Source: CBDVBD01 sp965372135
GTDB lineage: Bacteria > Electryoneota > RPQS01 > CBDVBD01
DNA: 6,009 nucleotides
Direction: 5' to 3'
NCBI GenBank assembly: GCA_965372135.1
Contig: CBDVBD010000178.1
Span: forward strand, 1 to 6,009
The notes under the pieces: model-generated
Told to the model about the DNA's origin: nothing
The model's input: only the letters and a program-made list of their open reading frames with translations
The model's database searches: none
Position numbers and translations under genes: made by a program
Shown: positions 1-5,178 of the stretch, one piece after another
How the letters are laid out: each line of letters starts with the position of its first letter
Numbering within the stretch: position 1 is the stretch's first letter

Positions 1-36
1 GAATGGGATCAATAACAATTTATTCATGAAAGCAGT

Positions 37-56
37 ATAGTTTTGGGGAAAGCTAT
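37..56 (+). terminator. Possible hairpin between the TAXI stop and the window start
   Basis: ATAGTTTT (37-44) and AAAGCTAT (49-56) pair around a GGGG loop, perfectly on the plus strand apart from one G-U pair, and TGTTGTTG follows. On the minus strand one C-A mismatch appears, so the plus strand forms the better stem. A plus-strand frame of 12 codons ending in TAG at 38-40 could be the tail of a convergent gene outside the window, in which case this would be its terminator. The rest of bases 1-82 shows no feature. Confidence 0.2.
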
Positions 57-82
57 TGTTGTTGAAGTAATTATGGATCCGG

Positions 83-2434
83 TTAACTCTGATTTTCGAG
101 GTCTTTCTGCTCCTTGAGAACTTTCATGAGAAATCCATGTTGTGATTCATCCAAATCGCCGTTTTCTAAACTATTCCAGAGAAGTTTTTCCAATTCCGAG
201 TAGCGTTTCAACTTCGATTTATTGTCTAATTTCTCATCACTTCCGACGTCTCGGATTTGAGTCAGCAGGGCTTTGCTGAGCTTTCCCTGGGATTCTTTAA
301 TATAATCTTCAATCATTTTATCGAGTTCACGCCGTCGGAATTCATCCAGTTTTCCTCGCTGCCACCATTTTCGTCTAATACTTTCGCGGATGTCGCTGCG
401 GATCATTAGCAGTTTTGACGTGCGATAGGGTTCATCGGGTTCCACTGACACTTCATAGATTAATCTCCGTTCATACCGGGATCGTCTTTCCCTTTCTAAA
501 TAGAGCAAACCACGGTAAGCAGTTGCTAAAATGACAATTATCATCAGTCCGCGCCATATAGCAGCAAGCCAGTCGAATGGCTGTTTTGAGGGTATAAGTC
601 CCGCCTTTTTATAATAATTCTCTGCCTCCGGGTGAAGATCGATGGATTCAAGGTCCTCTGCCATAGTTGTCGATTTCAAACCCAGAAAGGCTGCCCCTTT
701 GAAAATGGCTTCAGTGATTTCCTCTATATCAAAGGGCAGGTCGTCGGTGCTCACCAAAACCGCCCTGGTTTCGAGGGTTTCTATGGCAGGTTCGTTTTTC
801 AGCTGACAAGCATAGATGTCGGGATCAATAGTTGCTAATTTAAGTGCTGGACCGACAATGTTGGTGATTTTCTGTGGTTCGATGGATAGAAGGGCAACTT
901 GATTACTTGCAAGAAGTGTTTTGATTGCTCTATTTGGGACGCCACCTACGTAAAAACCAGCCCCGAGTTCGCCGCCCAAAATCCGGTCTACCATATCAGA
1001 GACGGAAAGTAAAGTTGAGGATTTCAGTGTGATGTCATGATAAGCAAGAATAGCCTCTGCAAGTACGCGAGTTCCACTTCTTTCTGGTCCGAGGCAAACA
1101 CGCATGTTTTTCAAAGCTCGGACAGTTGGGGCAGATTCTCTGACTTGTGGGCATTTATCTCGTCGCACGATAATATGGACTTTTTCCGGGTGGAGAGTGG
1201 CTATCCGCTTCAAGTTACTCACTGCGGGAATATGAATGTCCTCAGGTATTATGTCTTCTCCATAAGAGAGTTCCGAGGCCCCCCAATATGAGGCGACGGC
1301 AACGTCATATTGCATGATGGCAACGGTGGGTCGCTTCATAAGCAACCTGGCGTTTTCCAAGGATCCGTCAGTGTGAATCACTCTGGCACTGATACCGCGC
1401 TGGTCAAGCAACAACTGAATCTTCTTACCCAAATCATGGTGTCTCCCTCCGAATGCTCCGGTTGCAATCAGCAATTCCTTCTGCTGACTATCCCGGAATT
1501 TTTTAGCACCCGGATGGAGATCAACATTTTCCGGTAGCTGGTCGAAAGCGACTTCTATTCTTATGTCCTGCGCCCTGACAAGGGCTAACAAGAGGTTTTC
1601 TATGTTATCAAAAAAGGCATTCTCGATCAGAAAAACTAGATCATTATCGAGATCTTTTCTACACATCAAGAGAGCTTCTGATCCCACAGTGCGCAAAGAT
1701 GCAGTCTGATTCATGAAGAAATTAGCTGGGATGTAAACCTCATCAAGATCACTAACGTTCGCCTTTATTTCATCAAGGTTATTGCGCAAATCCAGCAGAT
1801 AGCAGTTCCCGGACTCGAGCGCTATCTTCACAGCCAGCGAACGTTTCCCCGCGACAAAAAAAGCCGCATCGAGTTCCCCATCGATGAGCATCTGAGAAGC
1901 ATGCACGAAACTGCCTTCCTTTATCTTCTTCGAAAGCGAGACTTGAAAAGTGCCCAGTATAGCCTCGGCAACCAATTTTGTACCGCTTCCGTCCTTGCCA
2001 ACATATACCTTCTTCGCATTCAAATCCGCGATACTATTAACGCCTGTGCCCTTTCGTACCACAATAAACGCCACATCCGCATACAGACGAGCCATAACAC
2101 GAATCTTGTCGCATTCTTCCTGCGGTGCCTCGGCGATTGCCGGTCTGAAAACGAAGCCGAAGTCAGCCTTTGAGTCACACAACAGTTGAAAGTTCTCGAC
2201 GGAACCTGCCGTCTCCAGAACGGTAGTTTTTGATATCTCTGGAAGCTTCTCCAACACTCGCGCAACTTGATGCCCCAAAGGGTTATATGTACCCCCCTTA
2301 GTGGCGGTTGCGATCGTAACCTCCCACGGTCCCCGATCACTCCAAGGTCCAAAGAAAAACGCCATCAGTACAACGCTAATAACTACACATATCCCGGCAA
2401 CAATGAGAGCAAGGGTTCGTTTGGACTTTTTCAT
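83..2434 (-). CDS. Membrane-anchored tandem TAXI-family solute-binding protein (two TAXI modules, C-terminal TM helix and cytoplasmic tail)
   Basis: The 783-residue product is a double TAXI (TRAP-associated extracytoplasmic immunogenic) protein; family members usually carry one module of about 320 residues. A hydrophobic helix lies at residues 8-28 after MKKSKR. Module 1 (about 36-314) shows ATATKGGTYNPLG (42-54), GSVENFQLL (77-85), the hinge-region GSGTKLVAEAIL (149-160), GELDAAFFVAG (186-196) and VDLHPGAKKF. Module 2 (about 318-612) repeats the order: ATGAFGG (324-330), GSLENARLL (357-365), RSGTRVLAEAIL (452-463), GELGAGFYVGG (488-498), IDLHPEA. A second helix (about 621-646) precedes a charged tail of roughly 137 residues. 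Predicted topology: N-terminus in, both modules periplasmic, tail cytoplasmic. The ATG at 2434 is preferred because it places the Lys-rich n-region just before helix 1; a TTG at 2488 would add 18 residues without a visible Shine-Dalgarno. No TRAP permease is adjacent, so transport is not supported; a sensor or receptor role is inferred. Base composition is AT-richer than the neighbouring genes. Family assignment is secure; ligand and role are unknown. Confidence 0.88.
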   Translation of the reverse strand: MKKSKRTLALIVAGICVVISVVLMAFFFGPWSDRGPWEVTIATATKGGTYNPLGHQVARVLEKLPEISKTTVLETAGSVENFQLLCDSKADFGFVFRPAIAEAPQEECDKIRVMARLYADVAFIVVRKGTGVNSIADLNAKKVYVGKDGSGTKLVAEAILGTFQVSLSKKIKEGSFVHASQMLIDGELDAAFFVAGKRSLAVKIALESGNCYLLDLRNNLDEIKANVSDLDEVYIPANFFMNQTASLRTVGSEALLMCRKDLDNDLVFLIENAFFDNIENLLLALVRAQDIRIEVAFDQLPENVDLHPGAKKFRDSQQKELLIATGAFGGRHHDLGKKIQLLLDQRGISARVIHTDGSLENARLLMKRPTVAIMQYDVAVASYWGASELSYGEDIIPEDIHIPAVSNLKRIATLHPEKVHIIVRRDKCPQVRESAPTVRALKNMRVCLGPERSGTRVLAEAILAYHDITLKSSTLLSVSDMVDRILGGELGAGFYVGGVPNRAIKTLLASNQVALLSIEPQKITNIVGPALKLATIDPDIYACQLKNEPAIETLETRAVLVSTDDLPFDIEEITEAIFKGAAFLGLKSTTMAEDLESIDLHPEAENYYKKAGLIPSKQPFDWLAAIWRGLMIIVILATAYRGLLYLERERRSRYERRLIYEVSVEPDEPYRTSKLLMIRSDIRESIRRKWWQRGKLDEFRRRELDKMIEDYIKESQGKLSKALLTQIRDVGSDEKLDNKSKLKRYSELEKLLWNSLENGDLDESQHGFLMKVLKEQKDLENQS

Positions 2435-2558
2435 AGTGTGTTTACCCCGGTAAAAATGAATTTGACCCAGTTCATGTAACAATTGCAAAGAGATAGAGGT
2501 TTATTAGTTGGTAGCCATCTAATGGCTTAAGGATGGGTAAAGGATTTCTGATAAACAT
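2431..2558 (-). other. Leader of the TAXI gene with two short chained ORFs
   Basis: On the minus strand an ATG at 2558 opens a 28-codon ORF (MFIRNPLPILK...) ending in TGA at 2474-2472. That stop overlaps, as ATGA, an ATG at 2475 which opens a 14-codon ORF (MNWVKFIFTGVNTL). The second ORF ends in TGA at 2433-2431, again overlapping, as ATGA, the main ATG at 2434. A hairpin, AGCCAT-3 nt-ATGGCT (2513-2527), lies inside the first ORF. Neither short ORF has a clear Shine-Dalgarno, and the main gene has only a weak GGGG about ten bases upstream. Translational coupling is therefore possible but unproven, and chance is a real alternative. Confidence 0.3.
2513..2527. repeat. Short inverted repeat (hairpin) in the TAXI leader
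   Basis: AGCCAT and ATGGCT form a perfect 6-bp stem around a three-base loop. On the minus strand no U-run follows, so it does not look like an intrinsic terminator. It may be leader RNA structure or an operator half-site pair. Confidence 0.35.
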
Positions 2559-2634
2559 GCTAATTCGGGAATTCCAGTAGGGCAGACAATGGTGGGAAGT
2601 CGAAGTTTTTAGGTGCCCCTTAATATGCAATTGC

Positions 2635-2663
2635 AATATATTCTATAAAACAGGAAAAGTCAA
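2635..2663 (-). promoter_or_regulatory. Predicted sigma70-type promoter of the TAXI gene
   Basis: Read on the minus strand, TTGACT (2663-2658, 5/6 to the -35 consensus) is followed after exactly 17 bases by TATATT (2640-2635, 5/6 to the -10 consensus). This is the best promoter match seen in the window. Transcription would begin near 2628, giving a leader of about 190 nt before the ATG at 2434. A 10-bp perfect palindrome, TGCAATTGCA (2626-2635), overlaps the expected start site and could bind a regulator. The boxes are seen; promoter activity is inferred. Confidence 0.6.
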
Positions 2664-2705
2664 GTCCAAAATTCATTATAAGGCTGATTTATCAACGAGG
2701 CATAC

Positions 2706-2723
2706 AAAGAGTATCACTCTCTT
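2706..2723 (-). terminator. Weak terminator-like hairpin after the symporter gene
   Basis: About 30 nt beyond the symporter stop, minus-strand RNA can form AAGAG-7 nt-CUCUU or, alternatively, AGAGU-3 nt-ACUCU, followed by a short UUUGU stretch. The stem is short and AT-rich and the U-run is poor, so this is only a candidate. It is the only hairpin seen between the symporter stop and the TAXI promoter. Confidence 0.22.
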
Positions 2724-2736
2724 ATCACAGGATCAC
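2713..2736. repeat. Three direct copies of ATCAC upstream of the TAXI promoter
   Basis: ATCAC occurs at 2713-2717, 2724-2728 and 2732-2736; the first two are 11 bp apart, about one helical turn. They lie about 50-75 bp upstream of the -35 box of the TAXI promoter candidate, where activator sites can occur. Five-base repeats can arise by chance, so this is a weak regulatory candidate. Confidence 0.2.
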
Positions 2737-2750
2737 ACACAAGAGTCAAT

Positions 2751-4202
2751 TTAAATTTCTTCACCCCGAGGTGGAGTTAGGAGGCTGACGAGGATGATGA
2801 CGATGGTGGCGAAGAGGAAGCCGGGGATGAGTTCGTAGATGATGGATTTCAGCGCCGGGGTCAGCTTCCATACCACCACCGTCAAAGTTCCCACCACCAT
2901 TCCGGCTGCAATGCCCCAGCGGGTGGCGCGTTTCCAGAATAACGACAGGATTACCGCCGGTCCGAAAGAGGCTCCCAAACCACCCCAGGCGAATAACACC
3001 AACCAAAACACCAGGTCCTTGCCTGCAAACCCCAGCACCAACGCTACGATAGTGATCAAGACGATCACAACACGGCTAATCATGACCAGTTGCCGTTGTG
3101 GAATGTCACGGTCGCTTTTGATTATTTTTTGGTAGATGTCGCGCACCACGCCTGACGCTGCCACCAGCAGTTGGGAATCGGCGGTGGACATGATAGCTGC
3201 AATGATAGAAGCAATCACCATCCCAAACAACACTGGATGTAAATACTGCCCTGCCAGAAAAGGATACAGGTTTTCCGTGTCAGCGCCGGGAAGCATGTCT
3301 TTGGTTTCGTAGAAAGCCCGTCCCACCAAGCCGATGCACAGGGCACCGGCTGCCATCAGCACGTTCCACACGGTGCCGACAACCGCAGACACACGAAGCT
3401 GTTCCGGTCGCTCGATGGACATGTAGCGCACCAGGATGTGGGGATTGCCGGGGGAACCTAAGCCAATGCCAAGAAATCCTATTAACCCGCCGACGCCTAA
3501 GGAAAAGGGGTCGATTAGAGCCGCATCCAAGCCGCCCAGGTGGCGGAACATGACATCGAATCCACCGAAATGGGTGATGGCAACTACGGGCAGCAATACT
3601 AAGGCGATAATCATGAAGCAGGCTTGGATTAAATCAGTGAGAGATACCGCCAAGAACCCGCCCAGGATGGTGTAGGCAAGCACGATTATGGCGGTCAGAA
3701 CCACACCCCAGCCGGGCGTGATGCCAAAGCTGGCGCTCAGGGCTTTTCCGCCGGCGTTGAACTGGGCGCTGACATAGGCGGTCATGAAAATCAGGATGAT
3801 AGCGACCGACAGGATACGTAATATATGGCTGGTGTCTTTGAAACGGGATTCAAAGAAATCGGGCAGAGTCAGGGAATCAGTGTCTCCGGTTTGACGCCGC
3901 AGCAATGGCGCTACAAACAGGAACATGAACAGTTCGACTACGATATAGCCCACCACCGCCCATACCGCGGACAACCCCCGGGCAAACGCCATGCCGGACA
4001 CACCAAGAAGCAGCCAGGCGCTGCGACCGGACACCACAGCGCTCAGAGCGACTACAACGCTGCCCATTTTGCGACCACCCAGGAAGAATTCCGAAATGCC
4101 GGCGGAGGAAAAGCGCGAACTAAGCACACCGATACCGATCATCATCGCGAGATATAGTAGAAAGGACGCAAGTACCAGCGAATTTCCTTGTAGGGATTCC
4201 AT
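2751..4202 (-). CDS. PutP-like sodium:solute symporter (SSS family)
   Basis: A 483-residue integral membrane protein, close in length to E. coli PutP, with about 12-13 hydrophobic segments. SSS signatures include EFFLGGRKMG (37-46), the TM2 stretch around SAVVSGRSAWLLLG (54-67), GGFLAVSLTDLIQ (181-193), GLGSPGNPHILVRYMS (247-262), the TM8 motif AIMSTADSQLL (336-346) and FAWGGLGASFGP (404-415). The family moves solutes inward with a sodium gradient. S339 and T340 match PutP Na2-site S340/T341, and S61 matches S57. The positions of PutP D55 and M56 are G59 and R60, so classical sodium coupling is uncertain. Proline is the nearest guess by overall similarity; another amino or organic acid is equally possible. 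The start is an ATG preceded after seven bases by GAGAG (4214-4210). It lies 31 nt after the stop of the 152-residue membrane protein and is probably cotranscribed with it. Putative putP-like, but I do not assign the symbol because the substrate is unproven. Confidence 0.92.
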   Translation of the reverse strand: MESLQGNSLVLASFLLYLAMMIGIGVLSSRFSSAGISEFFLGGRKMGSVVVALSAVVSGRSAWLLLGVSGMAFARGLSAVWAVVGYIVVELFMFLFVAPLLRRQTGDTDSLTLPDFFESRFKDTSHILRILSVAIILIFMTAYVSAQFNAGGKALSASFGITPGWGVVLTAIIVLAYTILGGFLAVSLTDLIQACFMIIALVLLPVVAITHFGGFDVMFRHLGGLDAALIDPFSLGVGGLIGFLGIGLGSPGNPHILVRYMSIERPEQLRVSAVVGTVWNVLMAAGALCIGLVGRAFYETKDMLPGADTENLYPFLAGQYLHPVLFGMVIASIIAAIMSTADSQLLVAASGVVRDIYQKIIKSDRDIPQRQLVMISRVVIVLITIVALVLGFAGKDLVFWLVLFAWGGLGASFGPAVILSLFWKRATRWGIAAGMVVGTLTVVVWKLTPALKSIIYELIPGFLFATIVIILVSLLTPPRGEEI

Positions 4203-4233
4203 GATTGTTCTCTCAAGGGTTCAATTCATATTA

Positions 4234-4692
4234 TTAAGTAAAGACCGGTCTGATTCCGAAGATCAGGGCAATGGTTAGGACTATGCCGGCTCCCAACAGA
4301 CAGCCGGCCATTTTACCCAAAGCTGACGTGACGGCTTCCCGGGATTCTTCGATGCCTTTAGTGCGCAACCATTTTGCAATGGAGCCTTCGAAGAAGCCGG
4401 CGATACCGTCGGATAAGGCGTCACCAATCACCCCACCCGCCAAGGCGCCGGCAACGCCAAAAAAGGCTGCACCCCATAGCGCGGGAATAGTTAGCAATCC
4501 GGTATCCAAAGCACCGAATACAAGGTCGGGGATGGCACTTTTGACATTTCGCCGCGCTACCAGTAACCCAATAAAAGGGACTAAGCCCAGACCGAATACC
4601 ACCGGTCCAAGGTCTAAATGGCTCCGCAGTGCCATTACTCCCAGAACTGCGATAATTACAGCCCAAATTGTACAGTATATGAAGTCCTTCAT
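4234..4692 (-). CDS. Small glycine-rich membrane protein of unknown function, cotranscribed with the symporter
   Basis: I do not recognise the family of this 152-residue protein. It has hydrophobic segments at about 4-22, 28-46, 56-76, 77-101 and 127-147, so four or five transmembrane helices. The middle (58-101) is rich in Gly and Ala, with GVAGALAGGVIGD at 79-91. A short amphipathic, charged segment, GSIAKWLRTKGIEESREAV (103-121), precedes the last helix. No catalytic motif or signal peptide is seen. The ATG at 4692 has a good Shine-Dalgarno, AAGGA (4702-4698), five bases upstream. It is the first gene after the promoter candidate at 4745-4773 and ends 31 nt before the symporter ATG, so the two are probably one transcript. 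An accessory, assembly or regulatory role for the symporter is an inference from position only. The ORF on the opposite strand (4271-4726) is a shadow, being Pro/Ala/Thr/Lys-rich. Confidence 0.8.
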   Translation of the reverse strand: MKDFIYCTIWAVIIAVLGVMALRSHLDLGPVVFGLGLVPFIGLLVARRNVKSAIPDLVFGALDTGLLTIPALWGAAFFGVAGALAGGVIGDALSDGIAGFFEGSIAKWLRTKGIEESREAVTSALGKMAGCLLGAGIVLTIALIFGIRPVFT

Positions 4693-4737
4693 CTGCGTCC
4701 TTCTTGTAATCCAGTATTCAACGTGATGTGATAGGAA

Positions 4738-4753
4738 TTGTAAAAATATACAA
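4738..4753. repeat. Inverted repeat TTGTA/TACAA over the operon -10 box
   Basis: TTGTA (4738-4742) and TACAA (4749-4753) are perfect complements around a six-base AT spacer. The repeat overlaps the predicted -10 box of the minus-strand operon. It could be an operator, but AT-rich inverted repeats of five bases arise easily by chance. Confidence 0.3.
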
Positions 4754-4773
4754 CTTTACACACTGTGACGCAA
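4745..4773 (-). promoter_or_regulatory. Predicted promoter of the small membrane protein-symporter operon
   Basis: On the minus strand, TTGCGT (4773-4768, 3/6) and TATATT (4750-4745, 5/6) are separated by 17 bases. The expected start near 4738 gives a leader of about 45 nt. An inverted repeat TTGTA-6 nt-TACAA (4738-4753) spans the -10 box and start site, a position suited to a repressor. The -35 box is weak, so confidence is moderate. Confidence 0.45.
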
Positions 4774-4805
4774 GAGAATTATCCGGCATCTATTGAAGGT
4801 GAGTG

Positions 4806-4883
4806 ATGGGAAACTTATGCAATATAACACATATAGAGGCTGCCGGTGAGATAAAAATTGTGATCCGAGCAAAAAAGACTTGA
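4806..4883 (+). CDS. Possible 25-residue small protein (doubtful)
   Basis: ATG at 4806 opens a 25-codon ORF (MGNLCNITHIEAAGEIKIVI, then RAKKT) ending in TGA. AAGGTGAG (4796-4803) sits just upstream as a plausible ribosome binding site, and a weak plus-strand promoter (TTTACA 4755-4760, AATTAT 4777-4782, 16-base spacer) precedes it. After the stop the same frame stays open for another 37 codons, so this could also be the remnant of a longer broken frame. No family is recognised. Chance occurrence is quite possible. Confidence 0.2.
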   Translation: MGNLCNITHIEAAGEIKIVIRAKKT

Positions 4884-5089
4884 AAGAGAAGATTATTTTG
4901 CTTATATTTTATGCTTAGGCAGAATGGTCTGATTCCTGAAGTTCCTGTGATTGTTCCATTCATCGTAATAGCAATCCCCGATAGAACAATGGATTGACGG
5001 GCGTTATTTACGCTTTCCGAATTATTTGATTTGTTAAAGAAATTCAATTACTTCAAAAAACAACTATGGTAGCGTTTTAAGCACCCTTA

Positions 5090-5119
5090 TTGACGCCTTA
5101 AATTTCCCTTGTTTGGAAT
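5090..5119 (+). promoter_or_regulatory. Weak promoter candidate for the C25 protease gene
   Basis: TTGACG (5090-5095, 4/6 or better to the -35 consensus) is followed after 18 bases by TGGAAT (5114-5119, 4/6 to the -10 consensus). Initiation near 5126 would give a leader of about 50 nt. The -10 box is poor, and the promoter may instead lie further upstream or use another sigma factor. Confidence 0.22.
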
Positions 5120-5165
5120 GCTTCCGGGCTGGTAAGGCTAGTACTATTTTGATATTTTGCACTAC

Positions 5166-5170
5166 GAGGA
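5166..5170 (+). promoter_or_regulatory. Ribosome binding site that fixes the C25 protease start
   Basis: GAGGA lies eight bases before the ATG at 5179. The frame remains open upstream as far as a TAA at 5035-5037 but contains no ATG there, only TTG codons (5113, 5149) that would put extra residues before the signal peptide. The Shine-Dalgarno and the signal peptide together support the ATG at 5179. Confidence 0.6.
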
Positions 5171-5178
5171 TTGAAAAC

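Larger units (their letters stand above)
4774..5178. other. Divergent intergenic region, no convincing gene
   Basis: These 405 bases between the leftward operon promoter and the rightward protease gene are AT-rich and hold no convincing long coding region. An 85-codon minus-strand frame (5047-4790) needs a TTG start, has no Shine-Dalgarno and looks like a chance ORF. A 25-codon plus-strand ORF (4806-4883) has a plausible ribosome binding site and is listed separately. The sequence TTGACG occurs twice (4994-4999 and 5090-5095), and either could be a -35 element for the protease gene. A 6-bp inverted repeat, GCCTTA (5095-5100) and TAAGGC (5133-5138), encloses a smaller GGAA-3 nt-TTCC hairpin, suggesting a possible folded leader. 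No known riboswitch was recognised. Confidence 0.5.

Noticed and set aside
632..2479. Several plus- and minus-strand ORFs inside the TAXI gene
   Set aside because: Both TAXI modules are encoded continuously in the minus-strand frame; the others have no recognisable features.
2435..2488. Upstream TTG start for the TAXI protein adding 18 residues
   Set aside because: The extension lacks a Shine-Dalgarno and would bury the Lys-rich membrane-anchor start MKKSKR; the ATG at 2434 fits better.
2761..4278. Several ORFs of 79-110 codons in other frames over the symporter gene
   Set aside because: They are shadows within a gene whose frame matches a well-known family along its full length.
4271..4726. 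151-codon plus-strand ORF opposite the small membrane protein
   Set aside because: Its Pro/Ala/Thr/Lys-rich composition is what the antisense of a Gly/Ala/Val-rich membrane gene gives; the minus-strand gene has the ribosome binding site and operon context.
4790..5047. 85-codon minus-strand ORF in the divergent intergenic region
   Set aside because: It needs a TTG start, has no Shine-Dalgarno, shows no domain or plausible composition and covers the promoter-proximal region of both flanking genes.
5090..5160. Cyclic di-GMP riboswitch or other known riboswitch in the protease leader
   Set aside because: A GCTTCCGGGC stretch slightly resembles part of a known motif but the conserved core and stems are absent.
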